64,000 bases of DNA, from contig NZ_JAJHJB010000010.1 in assembly GCF_020819555.1 (NCBI RefSeq), positions 62,001 to 126,000 of the forward strand, read 5' to 3'. Under the pieces are notes generated by a model. It was given only the letters and a program-made list of their open reading frames with translations. It did no database searches and had not been told where the DNA came from. The translations under genes and the position numbers were made by a program. The stretch comes from Pelosinus baikalensis (GTDB taxonomy: Bacteria > Bacillota > Negativicutes > DSM-13327). Within the stretch, counting starts at the first letter, position 1. The number at the start of each line of letters is the position of its first letter. Shown in pieces: positions 51,065 through 59,549 of this stretch.

Positions 51065-51357
51065 TATACGATTTCCTCCTTTAGCACAGCACCTGCACGG
51101 CTTAATGCAGCCAAAGTCCGAGCATAGATGGTACAATCCAGCGCTCCCCGGTCTACCGCCTTAATATAGATATCCGTAACCCCCTGATCCTTCGCCGTTT
51201 TCTCTAAGATGATCTTAATATCTTCACCATACTGAGCCAAGACAATACTTTCTAATTCAATAACAATACCGCTTCCTTGGGTACCAGGAGCTACAGTAAT
51301 CATAACATCGCTTGATTCTAAGGTTCCTGCTTGAGCAGTTTTTGCAATACTTGCCAT
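51064..51357 (-). CDS. citD: Citrate lyase/citramalate lyase acyl carrier protein (gamma subunit)
   Basis: This small (97 aa) carrier holds the phosphoribosyl-dephospho-CoA prosthetic group on a serine. The expected attachment serine lies in AGTLESSDVMITV (about residues 14-16). The rest (GSGIVIELESIVLAQYG, AVDRGALDCTIYARTLAAL) matches CitD. It is the first of the lyase genes, 122 bases after the P-loop/SAD gene, with a stem-loop in the gap. The genes needed to make and attach the cofactor (citG, citX) are not in the window. Confidence 0.94.
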   Translation of the reverse strand: MASIAKTAQAGTLESSDVMITVAPGTQGSGIVIELESIVLAQYGEDIKIILEKTAKDQGVTDIYIKAVDRGALDCTIYARTLAALSRAGAVLKEEIV

Positions 51358-51423
51358 TTTTCTAACCTCCTAATGAAAAATTCTTTATATGTATCTTTGT
51401 GCAATTATGATTTTGATGCTCTT

Positions 51424-51459
51424 ATGGGTACTGCCTTCTCTTAAGAAGACAGTACCCAT
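51424..51459 (-). other. Stem-loop in the gap before citD
   Basis: ATGGGTACTGCCTTCT and AGAAGACAGTACCCAT pair with one mismatch across four bases. There is no T-run, so it is more likely an mRNA processing or stability element inside the operon than a full terminator. Confidence 0.55.
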
Positions 51460-51479
51460 TTACAGCTAATTATACACTT

Positions 51480-52412
51480 TTACAATGATGCATGAAAGAC
51501 CATGCTGGAAAAGCCATCAAGATTCTCTTCCAATGGTCCTACCAAGCCAATAATAAGGTAGGTTTTCGTTTTAGGGTCATATTTATACTCATGGAGCAGA
51601 CGAAAACCTTCAATATCTTCCGTATTATGCACATGGGTCCGCGGTCCCGTACACGCCCATGAAACATCACCAATTTCAATATGCCCCTCGTCAGAGTAGC
51701 AAACCTTCAAGCCCTCATCAATGATTTCTTTAACCTTTTTTTCAACTTCCTTAAGATCGGCATCAATCTCCACAGGATATTCCAGGACAAAACCATGATG
51801 TACATCTCTGTGACCAAAAGGCAAGATAGCACCATAATCTTTCAACAAAATACTTTCTGTCAAATCTTCAGCAGTATGAGCCATTTTACGATACTTTAAA
51901 GTCTTTACAACCACATCAGCAATTTCCTGGGGAAAAGGACCAAAAACATTAGGACGAACAGCAATAACCTCGCCGCCTACACCTAAGAGCACGTCAGCAT
52001 TTGCCCCCAGAGCAGGATATAACAGATCAAAATGTTCTACTATGACCCGCTTATCATGAGATAATGCTTTTTTAATAGCATCTGCTAATACATGAAGTTG
52101 AGTAAATGCCAACTCAAAACGAATATCAATATGATAGGTATGACTGGAAAAGAAATCTTTTTCAATATTTTTGAGCAAAGGCAAGGGGCGTACATTTACA
52201 CCATCATCATCATTTGTTAATTCTAATCCAGGAAACATACCTTTAATTAAGGAAGATTTACCTGCACCAGGACCACCAACAATGCCAATTAGACGATCCA
52301 ATGGCGACAAATAACGTTCACTAATCTGCTGCCCCAAAACAAACATACGATTACGTCCTCTGGGTGCAAAATAACTAGCATACATTAATTGCTCATGCAT
52401 TAACATTCTCAT
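51480..52412 (-). CDS. P-loop NTPase fused to a tRNA-synthetase-type SAD domain, function unknown
   Basis: The 310-aa product joins two parts. Residues 20-190 form a P-loop NTPase with Walker A GGPGAGKS (46-53) and a possible Walker B at VIVEHFDLL (123-131). Residues 195-305 resemble the second additional (SAD) domain of alanyl/threonyl-tRNA synthetases. This part has an H-x3-H pair (H201, H205), then IEIGDVSWACTGPRTHVHNT with C254 and H260, and a closing strand TYLIIGLV. In true SAD domains these residues bind zinc and hydrolyse mischarged tRNA; here the Cys-His spacing is two residues longer. It is 2 bases after methylaspartase in the glutamate-mutase operon. No role in the pathway is known to me; chaperone, activase or cofactor handling are possible. 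Confidence 0.8.
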   Translation of the reverse strand: MRMLMHEQLMYASYFAPRGRNRMFVLGQQISERYLSPLDRLIGIVGGPGAGKSSLIKGMFPGLELTNDDDGVNVRPLPLLKNIEKDFFSSHTYHIDIRFELAFTQLHVLADAIKKALSHDKRVIVEHFDLLYPALGANADVLLGVGGEVIAVRPNVFGPFPQEIADVVVKTLKYRKMAHTAEDLTESILLKDYGAILPFGHRDVHHGFVLEYPVEIDADLKEVEKKVKEIIDEGLKVCYSDEGHIEIGDVSWACTGPRTHVHNTEDIEGFRLLHEYKYDPKTKTYLIIGLVGPLEENLDGFSSMVFHASL

Positions 52413-52414
52413 AT

Positions 52415-53665
52415 TTATGCCTTACGAGCCTGGCGAACAGCTAAGATACGTTGCATTTCATTATATACAATCATGATGCCTTCATCCACGCCCATGCCTG
52501 GTTTTGCTAACATCTGTACTGGTTTAGTTGCCATCGCAAGATGTACACAAACCTGTGCGGAACGATCTGTTTCGTTGCAAGTACCGCCTTGGTATGCACC
52601 TACGCCTTTTTCTTTACAATATAAAACAGCTTCGATGGTATTGTTAATTCCGCCTAAATCCGGTGTTTTGATTTGCAGCATATCACCAGCATTATTGTCA
52701 GCAAAATATTTAATATCTTCAAGCGTATTGCACCATTCATCAGCAACCACTTCTACATTAATCTTTTCTTCGTGCAAACGAGCCGTAATTTCTTTTAACG
52801 CTAACATTTGTTTTTCGCGATCTTCTACATCCATCGGACCTTCAATGCGAAGTTTTAAAGGAGCAGCTGCTTTTTCTAATTCACGGAAATAAGAGACCAT
52901 TCTTTCGGTATCCAGATCGAATGCAGCACCAATTGTGCCATAAACATCAATGTGCAGTACAGGATTATAAGAATCGCTGGTACGCAAGCTTAGTATACGA
53001 TTCTTTAACCAAGTAACATATTCAAGCAACAATTCACCATTCTTGCCTAATTTTTCTTCTACATTGTTAATCAAGGCATGAGGCAATACCTGAGCCCCTT
53101 TGATGATCATTTTATCAGCATTATCATAGCGATTATCCCCAGACTGGGTAAAAATATCAATCGCTATTTCACTAACAGTTGTGTTATATTCTTCTGCAAC
53201 TACTTCACACATCAATTTATGTTTTGCTTTGGATACAGCATCTAAAATTGCTTGGGTTACGCCATAACGCAGTGCAGTATGGATTAGTTTACCTGTTTTT
53301 GCATCAACCATGCTGTCAATTTCTCCTGCCAATTGTCTAAAAGAAGTTAATTCACGACCCACGAGACGTGGTTTAATTTCTTGTTCAATCACAGGAATAA
53401 AATCTTCGGCTAAAAACAATGGGTCACGTCCGCCTGCTCCGCTGTATTGTACAGCAGCGCAATCGCCGTAAGCCACTTGTCCATCTTCTAATACGATCAT
53501 TACCGATACAGCTTCCCCAGTTTGACGAATGGAATGAAATCCAGGAGTAACCGTTTCTCCTACATAACTAAAACCATCATGTTGAGCTCCTGCTTTAATA
53601 GCCCGTTGATCATCAAAATAAAAACCAGTACGACCTTTTGAACATACAACATTTACAATTTTCAT
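52415..53665 (-). CDS. mal: Methylaspartate ammonia-lyase
   Basis: This enolase-superfamily enzyme deaminates (2S,3S)-3-methylaspartate to mesaconate. The 416-aa product has the N-terminal capping domain and a TIM barrel with likely Mg ligands in LHIDVYGTIG, RIEGPMD and VADEWCNT (Asp/Glu/Asp). The catalytic lysine lies in MLQIKTPDLGG. ATG 53665 is used because GGAGAG lies 7 bases upstream. It lies after the mutase genes in pathway order. Confidence 0.95.
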   Translation of the reverse strand: MKIVNVVCSKGRTGFYFDDQRAIKAGAQHDGFSYVGETVTPGFHSIRQTGEAVSVMIVLEDGQVAYGDCAAVQYSGAGGRDPLFLAEDFIPVIEQEIKPRLVGRELTSFRQLAGEIDSMVDAKTGKLIHTALRYGVTQAILDAVSKAKHKLMCEVVAEEYNTTVSEIAIDIFTQSGDNRYDNADKMIIKGAQVLPHALINNVEEKLGKNGELLLEYVTWLKNRILSLRTSDSYNPVLHIDVYGTIGAAFDLDTERMVSYFRELEKAAAPLKLRIEGPMDVEDREKQMLALKEITARLHEEKINVEVVADEWCNTLEDIKYFADNNAGDMLQIKTPDLGGINNTIEAVLYCKEKGVGAYQGGTCNETDRSAQVCVHLAMATKPVQMLAKPGMGVDEGIMIVYNEMQRILAVRQARKA

Positions 53666-53694
53666 GATTACACTCTCCATTCCTTTTTATGCAA

Positions 53695-53725
53695 GGCGGC
53701 AAAAGGCAGAATACCTTTTGCCGCC
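53695..53725 (-). other. Stem-loop between glmE and mal
   Basis: GGCGGCAAAAGG and CCTTTTGCCGCC form a perfect 12-bp stem with a 7-base loop, 30 bases before the mal start. It lies inside the operon and may mark an mRNA processing site. Confidence 0.6.
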
Positions 53726-53741
53726 CTGCTGAATCTTAGAT

Positions 53742-55196
53742 TTATTTATTAGGTCTGCCTACTAAGCGTCCCTTGGAAATCGCATAAATATCATCAATAA
53801 CCATTTGGAAACTTGCTTTACGTCCTTCTTCTTTAGCGCGAGCATCAATTTTAGCTTTATGGAAGTCAATAATATCCTGTGTGAAAGGTAGATTTCCTAC
53901 ATCAAATAATCGTACAGCGCCATTATTATCACGGGCTGGCAGAATTTTATTCAAGGAATATTGGCTAGGAGCAAAAGGTACGTCTAGAACGCCGGCTTCA
54001 AAGGCACGAACACTACCAGATGCAAAATCTCCATTGCCAAGTTCAAAAACTTTATCCAAAATACAACGTGTTTCTGCTTTTATCATTTCCACTTCGATAT
54101 CTACTTCTGCAGTCATCGGGAATGGTTGGTCTGCCAGCATATTGATTAATTGCTTCGTTGCACGAAGTCCCATCGCATTGGCTTCTTTTGTAGGAATCCC
54201 TAACGCTTCATGAGGAGTCTTAACAATAACTTTCGTAGCCTTTGCCAAGGCAGCAGCTGCTGCGCCCCAAGAAATTACAGCAAATGCCTTTGCTTCATCT
54301 TGCGGGAATCCGCCCATCCATTGATGGAATACAGTAGTTAATACGCAGTCACTATATCCATGTTTCACCAGATATTCTTCTGCCAGCTGCTCTAAGGCTT
54401 TAATCGCTGCAACGTCTTGGAATAGATTACCACATTGACCATAACCTAGTGTTATATTTTTAACACCCTGCTCCGCTGCCAAAATACCTTCAATGATGGC
54501 TACTGCATGAGAAATGCAAGGTGGTACTAGCGTACCTGTTAAAGGTCCAAAAGGCTCTCTGTTAATTTCAATGCCATGCTCAGCATAAATACCTACCAAG
54601 CGGTCATTATACTGCCAATCATAAATTGTTTTTTCTAACGAAACACTTTTGGCATAAGGAATGTTATAGGAGATACCGCCCCCCTCATAGGATGTGAATC
54701 CACCTGCTAACGTTATTTCTGTTAATAAGCGAGCATCCGGTGTACCATGGCGTACTTGCAATGGACCATCTACACTTTCTACCAGTTTACGTACACCATG
54801 AACTCCATGATTTACTGCTGGAAAACCATTTAGTAAGGAGCGACCGGCTTTCATACTTTCTTCAATTGCATTTGCACAATTTTCATATTGATTTTGACGA
54901 GTATAACTATCAATCGTAGTTGGCAGAAGATCCGCTTCTCCCTCTGTACGCAAAAAGTTCAAAAGATTAATGTGTTCATCCAATAATGCAACCCCTGCTC
55001 TGGGCTGAGTTAATGTTTCACCATTCTTCTTCGCTTTTACTAAACGCTTTGCAAAATGTTTTCTAGCTGGGATTGTCTCGTGATACTTAACAGCTTCCTC
55101 AAAATTTACATCAGCACCCGTTGGCCAATGTTTCAATATTTCTTCGCGTACACCATAGAAGTGATCATGTGTCCACTTTTTATTTTTCAATTCCAT
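53742..55196 (-). CDS. glmE: Glutamate mutase epsilon subunit (catalytic)
   Basis: This is the TIM-barrel subunit of adenosylcobalamin-dependent glutamate mutase, which rearranges L-glutamate to 3-methylaspartate. The 484-aa length is typical of GlmE/MutE. Visible family stretches include QPRAGVALLDEHI, VNHGVHGVRKL, RHGTPDARLL (substrate-binding arginine region), GGGISYNIPYAKSV and FHQWMGGFPQDEAKA. It begins 5 bases after glmL. It needs the small B12-binding GlmS subunit encoded two genes upstream. Confidence 0.96.
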   Translation of the reverse strand: MELKNKKWTHDHFYGVREEILKHWPTGADVNFEEAVKYHETIPARKHFAKRLVKAKKNGETLTQPRAGVALLDEHINLLNFLRTEGEADLLPTTIDSYTRQNQYENCANAIEESMKAGRSLLNGFPAVNHGVHGVRKLVESVDGPLQVRHGTPDARLLTEITLAGGFTSYEGGGISYNIPYAKSVSLEKTIYDWQYNDRLVGIYAEHGIEINREPFGPLTGTLVPPCISHAVAIIEGILAAEQGVKNITLGYGQCGNLFQDVAAIKALEQLAEEYLVKHGYSDCVLTTVFHQWMGGFPQDEAKAFAVISWGAAAAALAKATKVIVKTPHEALGIPTKEANAMGLRATKQLINMLADQPFPMTAEVDIEVEMIKAETRCILDKVFELGNGDFASGSVRAFEAGVLDVPFAPSQYSLNKILPARDNNGAVRLFDVGNLPFTQDIIDFHKAKIDARAKEEGRKASFQMVIDDIYAISKGRLVGRPNK

Positions 55197-55201
55197 TACT
55201 G

Positions 55202-56584
55202 CTACCCCCGCACAATATATTTTTTCATCATTCTTACTGCTACATCCGGATATACTTCACCCAATAGACCCATGGATGCCATAATGTACTCTTCATCAAT
55301 CAAGTACTTCGAACACTCAGGCTTTAACATTTCAGGTGTACTTTCACTGTATGCTGCACCCTTTAAAATTTCTTTAGGCTGTTCATGATGGACAATTACG
55401 CCACCAGTACCTACCACCGTCTTAACATCACTCAGATCCTTGCCTTTTTGTACAAAAGCAGAACCGAAACATGTGAATATCGTTTCAAGCTGTCCGACAT
55501 GGCGTTCCACCGCTAAGGAAGTACAAGCTTTCCCCATGGCGATTTCCACTTTTTTTTCAATCTCATTTTGTGGTAAATATTCAATATTTGCTTCGACCTT
55601 TTCCACATATGCCTCCACATCCTCTGCAGAAACATTGGCATAATCTGCAATCCTCTTGGCACCAGCTGCTTTAAATAGAGCTGTCGCACTATACCGCATC
55701 CCCAGATCGCCTTCGACTGTACGTTTCGCAAAGGGTTCTGGCAGTCCTCGCAAGGCTACATTGGTTTTAGTAGGATCACCTTTGGCAATGGAATATACAT
55801 CAGTGGTTGCACCACCAATATCCACTACCATTAAGTCACCTAAACCAGGCTCATATTCTGTACCTTTGCTTAGAAGTTCAGCAGCCTTCAATACCGCAGC
55901 CGGCGTAGGCATAACTACATCATCAACAAACTGATTTGCTTTATTGAGACCCTTAGCTTCCACAATCCTTCTTAAGAATACACTGCGAATGGTTTCACGT
56001 GCAGGCTCAATATTTAGTTCATTTAACTTCGGCATTACATTTTCAGTATGTACTACCTCTGTCATCGCTTCTAATAATGTTCTGACTACTTGAGGTGCTA
56101 CCGATTTATTACCTGCTACAATGACAGGAATATCTTTACCAAGAGTGGTAAGCATTCTAGCATTATGCAGAATCACTTCTTTATTACCGCCATTGGTACC
56201 ACCTGCCAACAGAATAATTTCCGGTTGCAACTGGGCTATTTCTTGTATTTCATATTCATTTAATTCATTACCATAAACACCCATAATCTTGGCACCAGCC
56301 CCTAGAGCTGCACGTTTGGCAGCTTCTGCTGTAAGTTCAGGCACCAATCCAACGGCTACCATTTTCAATCCACCGGCTGCACTAGAGCAACCTAATACTT
56401 TTGAAAATTTTAGTTTACCCGTCTTGAGAAACAAGGCATCGATCGCCTGATTTAGTCCATTCATAATATCAGTTTCTACAGTAGTTATACCACGAGCAGT
56501 GCCTAATACTATTTCATTGTCAATATCCACTGCAGTAATTTTGGTATAAGTACTCCCAAAATCAATCAGTAAAATATGATTCAT
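55202..56584 (-). CDS. glmL: MutL/GlmL, actin-like ATPase associated with glutamate mutase
   Basis: This 460-aa protein lies between the two mutase subunits in all known glm operons and is thought to be a reactivating chaperone for the B12 enzyme. It has actin/Hsp70-type nucleotide-binding motifs: LLIDFGSTYTKI (about 4-15), LLAGGTNGGN and VVDIGGATTDVYS. ATG 56584 follows AAGGGAG at 8 bases; a TTG six bases earlier is less well spaced. The name should not be confused with DNA mismatch repair MutL. Confidence 0.94.
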   Translation of the reverse strand: MNHILLIDFGSTYTKITAVDIDNEIVLGTARGITTVETDIMNGLNQAIDALFLKTGKLKFSKVLGCSSAAGGLKMVAVGLVPELTAEAAKRAALGAGAKIMGVYGNELNEYEIQEIAQLQPEIILLAGGTNGGNKEVILHNARMLTTLGKDIPVIVAGNKSVAPQVVRTLLEAMTEVVHTENVMPKLNELNIEPARETIRSVFLRRIVEAKGLNKANQFVDDVVMPTPAAVLKAAELLSKGTEYEPGLGDLMVVDIGGATTDVYSIAKGDPTKTNVALRGLPEPFAKRTVEGDLGMRYSATALFKAAGAKRIADYANVSAEDVEAYVEKVEANIEYLPQNEIEKKVEIAMGKACTSLAVERHVGQLETIFTCFGSAFVQKGKDLSDVKTVVGTGGVIVHHEQPKEILKGAAYSESTPEMLKPECSKYLIDEEYIMASMGLLGEVYPDVAVRMMKKYIVRG

Positions 56585-56597
56585 AATCAAGACTCCC

Positions 56598-57014
56598 TTA
56601 TAAACCTAAATCATTCTTTAAATCAATGACCACTTGATCAGGAAGTATACCTGGCTCATAGACTCTGTCATAACCCATTTCAATAAATTTTTTGTGTACT
56701 TCCGTAAAATCAGTTTTACCAACTACCAAATTTCCGCCAACATACAATAAAATATCACCTAAACCGGATTCACGGCAGCGTTCTCTCAATCCCCGACAAT
56801 CAATTTCCCCGTGTCCATATAAGGAAGCGACGAGAATGGCTTTTGCATCCGTTTCAATAGCTGCATTTACAAATTCTTCTTGAGGAACCAACACCCCTAA
56901 ATTAACTACTTCAAATCCTGCGGAAGTAAAGGCATAGTTTAAAATTTTGTTACCTACTGCATGACAGTCAGCTCCAATGACCCCCAAAATCACTTTTACT
57001 TTATTGTTTTCCAT
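56598..57014 (-). CDS. glmS: Glutamate mutase sigma subunit (B12-binding)
   Basis: This cobalamin-binding subunit, 138 aa, has a Rossmann-like fold. The D-x-H-x2-G motif is present as GADCHAVGNK (D16, H18, G21), with H18 replacing the dimethylbenzimidazole ligand. VASLYGHGEIDCRGL and the closing YVGGNLVVGK are also typical. It is the first structural gene of the operon, 48 bases after the GntR-type regulator. It should not be confused with glucosamine synthase GlmS or mismatch repair MutS. Confidence 0.96.
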   Translation of the reverse strand: MENNKVKVILGVIGADCHAVGNKILNYAFTSAGFEVVNLGVLVPQEEFVNAAIETDAKAILVASLYGHGEIDCRGLRERCRESGLGDILLYVGGNLVVGKTDFTEVHKKFIEMGYDRVYEPGILPDQVVIDLKNDLGL

Positions 57015-57062
57015 CCTAACTACTCCTTTGCTATTAAAATCTATATCTAGTATTTCTACTAT

Positions 57063-58019
57063 CTAAAGTGCTTGACTAACTAACTTCATCAGAACCTGGT
57101 TCAATGAACCGCGATCAATTTCATAATAGAACGTAATCACTTCTTGACTTTCATTCACCATTTGGCGCACAAGTATTTCGCGTTCTTCACTGACAATTAT
57201 CACTTTATAATTAGCAATAATCCTATTAACTTCTGAGAAATCACTTGATTGTACTACTGTAAAATCCAAATGATTAATTGATGTTTTCTCCAGTAAATTT
57301 TGCAGATTGGATACAAATGCATCACTCTTTGCCACAATTGCCACTTGAGTGTTTGCTGGTAAGCGGGCCAATTTGATAACTGCATCAAGATTTGGAACCG
57401 TAGCTACACCAATTACTTTACTTGCTTTTCCCAGTAAGCCAACAACTGCTGCTTGATGCCCCAGCGTCGTAACAACTAAGTCACAAGCCTGCAATAATTC
57501 AATGGGAGTTCGTCCTTCAATTAATTCTGCTAAGATTACCGTTTCAAATCGTACGTTGGCAATTTGACCAATTTGGTTAATAAAGCGTTGGATGTATTCA
57601 GAAGCACAATCGACAACAGCCACTCGCAATTCTTTAACAGCTTGGTTCTTTTCAATGGCCCGGATACTGGCAATTGCCGCAAATTGATCTACTGTGAAAC
57701 CTAACTCTACTACTTTTGTCATGGCATCATCAATAATTTTAACCAATCGCTCCCGTCTTCCACCGACGACTTTCGCTTCCTCATCATCCGAAACCGTTTT
57801 TACAAACGTTCCACGCCCTTGCTGTGCTTCAAGTACACCCTCCAGCAAAAGTTCTTTGTAAGCAGCGCTGACAGTATTGCGGCTCACGCCTAATTCGAGA
57901 GACAATTCTCTTTCTGTAGGTATTTTAGCACCCGATACATACTCTCCAGATTTTATTTTGTCCAAAATGTATGTTTTAATTTGCAAATAGATCGGAATAC
58001 CTACTCGCTGTAAAATCAT
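57063..58019 (-). CDS. GntR family regulator of the glutamate-mutase operon
   Basis: This 318-aa transcription factor has an N-terminal GntR winged helix (about 1-72, with IPTERELSLELGVSRNTVSA and LEAQQGRGTFV). A linker and a C-terminal domain of about 200 residues follow. That domain has alternating strands and helices (LRVAVVDCASEY, DLVVTTLGHQAAV, VIGVATVPNLD, QVAIVAKSDAF, KVIIVSEERE), like a periplasmic-binding or Rossmann sensor. It is not the aminotransferase or UTRA domain of common GntR types. ATG 58019 has GAGG 7 bases upstream. As first gene of the operon with a palindrome just upstream, it probably regulates itself and the pathway in response to glutamate or an intermediate. Confidence 0.85.
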   Translation of the reverse strand: MILQRVGIPIYLQIKTYILDKIKSGEYVSGAKIPTERELSLELGVSRNTVSAAYKELLLEGVLEAQQGRGTFVKTVSDDEEAKVVGGRRERLVKIIDDAMTKVVELGFTVDQFAAIASIRAIEKNQAVKELRVAVVDCASEYIQRFINQIGQIANVRFETVILAELIEGRTPIELLQACDLVVTTLGHQAAVVGLLGKASKVIGVATVPNLDAVIKLARLPANTQVAIVAKSDAFVSNLQNLLEKTSINHLDFTVVQSSDFSEVNRIIANYKVIIVSEEREILVRQMVNESQEVITFYYEIDRGSLNQVLMKLVSQAL

Positions 58020-58038
58020 GATTGCACCTCGCAATTGG

Positions 58039-58080
58039 CTTAATCCATTAATCCAATTTATTAACCATGATTAATTATGT
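58039..58080. promoter_or_regulatory. Candidate operator upstream of the GntR gene
   Basis: CATGATTAATTATG (58066-58079) is a near-perfect palindrome, next to two direct copies of TTAATCC at 58040-58054. All lie within 65 bases of the regulator's start codon. Confidence 0.45.
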
Positions 58081-58262
58081 CATATTTTTCGAGAAAATGC
58101 AACCCTCTCATAGCATCATACAGAAAGTATTATAAATATTCAAAAAACTACTGCTGCTATTTTTTTTAAATGCATGGACTCTGGCACTATCGTGTTTGCA
58201 GGCACATAGCGTCATTCGTCCTTGCGGTTCATTGCATATACCAAATTCAATTCAGTATGACT

Positions 58263-59342
58263 TTAATATTTCCAGAACATTTGTTGAATTTCATTTACAT
58301 CAGTAGTTTTGGTCAGAGCCAGCATTAATAAAATGCGTGCTTTTTGTGGATTCAGGTTATCACTGGCAATAAAGCCAAACTTGTCATCATTTGCTTCCCC
58401 ATTACGAGCGATAATCCCACTGCCAACTCTGGCACTCCTTACAATAACTACACCATTTTTAAGAGCATTCTCAACTGCAGGATATTCCGCTTTTCCAATA
58501 CTGCCGTTACCAGTTCCTGCATGAACAATCCCTTTTGCACCAGCATTTACAGCAGCATCAATCATGGTTCCAGCATTGCCGGCATAATGATACACAATAT
58601 CAACACGAGGCAATGACGTCAGGTTAGTGACATCAAATTCCGTCGCTACCGTATTTTTGCGTAAGGATTGACGATAGAATACAGGTTTATCACCAGTAAA
58701 TACACCTAGCGCACCGACGATTGGTGCCTGAAAAGTATCAACACGGTCAGTGATCGTTTTTGTTACTTCACGACCCGAATGAATCGTGTCATTCAGCATT
58801 ACCATGACACCGTTACCAGCAGCTTCTTTCGTACCAGCAAGAATAACAGCACGATACAAATTGAGAGGACCGTCAGCACTCATTGCAGTACCAGGACGCA
58901 TCGATCCAACAAGTACAACCGGTTTTTCACTTTTTACTACTAGATCAAGAAAATATGCGGTTTCTTCTAATGTATCTGTCCCATGAGTAATAACGATGCC
59001 ATCTACATTATCTTGAGCAAGAAGTTGATTGACACGTTTAGCCAGCGTTAACCAATTTTCCATGGTTATACTTTCACTGGCAATTTGAAATACTTGTTCT
59101 CCGCGTACATTTGCGACTTTAGTCAATTCGGGGACATTAGAAATAAGTTTGTCTACGGCAGTAACAGCAGCTGTATACCCCACGGTTGTAGTACTGCTAA
59201 CACCTGCACCAGCAATGGTTCCTCCTGTTGCAAGAATTACAACATTAGGTTTTTCTGGAGCTTCTGCCGCAAAAGCGACTACCTGTAAACAGACCACTAA
59301 GAGACAAAGGGTTACAAAAATACTGAGAATACGTTTCTTCAT
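58263..59342 (-). CDS. ansB: L-asparaginase, secreted (type II)
   Basis: This enzyme hydrolyses asparagine to aspartate and ammonia. The 359-aa protein begins with a signal peptide (about residues 1-26, ending VVAFAAEA). The first catalytic threonine is in ILATGGTIAGAG (T42), and the second Thr-Asp pair is in ITHGTDTLEET. VGSMRPGTAMSADGPLNLY completes the active site. Export suggests it works in the periplasm or outside the cell, feeding aspartate to the symporter and aspartase encoded nearby. It has its own ribosome site (GGGGTGG) and is upstream of the GntR operon on the same strand. Confidence 0.95.
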   Translation of the reverse strand: MKKRILSIFVTLCLLVVCLQVVAFAAEAPEKPNVVILATGGTIAGAGVSSTTTVGYTAAVTAVDKLISNVPELTKVANVRGEQVFQIASESITMENWLTLAKRVNQLLAQDNVDGIVITHGTDTLEETAYFLDLVVKSEKPVVLVGSMRPGTAMSADGPLNLYRAVILAGTKEAAGNGVMVMLNDTIHSGREVTKTITDRVDTFQAPIVGALGVFTGDKPVFYRQSLRKNTVATEFDVTNLTSLPRVDIVYHYAGNAGTMIDAAVNAGAKGIVHAGTGNGSIGKAEYPAVENALKNGVVIVRSARVGSGIIARNGEANDDKFGFIASDNLNPQKARILLMLALTKTTDVNEIQQMFWKY

Positions 59343-59497
59343 AATACCACCCCTTATAAAATTTAATTGTCATAGGACAATCAAGATGATACTTCGTATA
59401 GCTTTATCCAAAATCCTTCTAAAAATCACAACATACTCAAAACATTAAGAATATTCAATAAACTACTAATTTTAGTATAAGCCCTCTGATAAATAAC

Positions 59498-59534
59498 GTG
59501 GGGTACTACAACCTTATATGTTGTAGTACCCCAC
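59498..59534 (-). terminator. Terminator after the response regulator gene
   Basis: GTGGGGTACTACAAC pairs perfectly (15 bp) with GTTGTAGTACCCCAC, 16 bases past the stop, followed by an AT-rich tract on the minus strand. Confidence 0.75.
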
Positions 59535-59549
59535 TTGCCATCTTAACCA

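Noticed and set aside
47599..51357. Simple citrate fermentation operon
   Set aside because: There is no citrate transporter, oxaloacetate decarboxylase, citG or citX nearby. The lyase genes follow glutamate mutase and methylaspartase, so citramalate is the better substrate guess.
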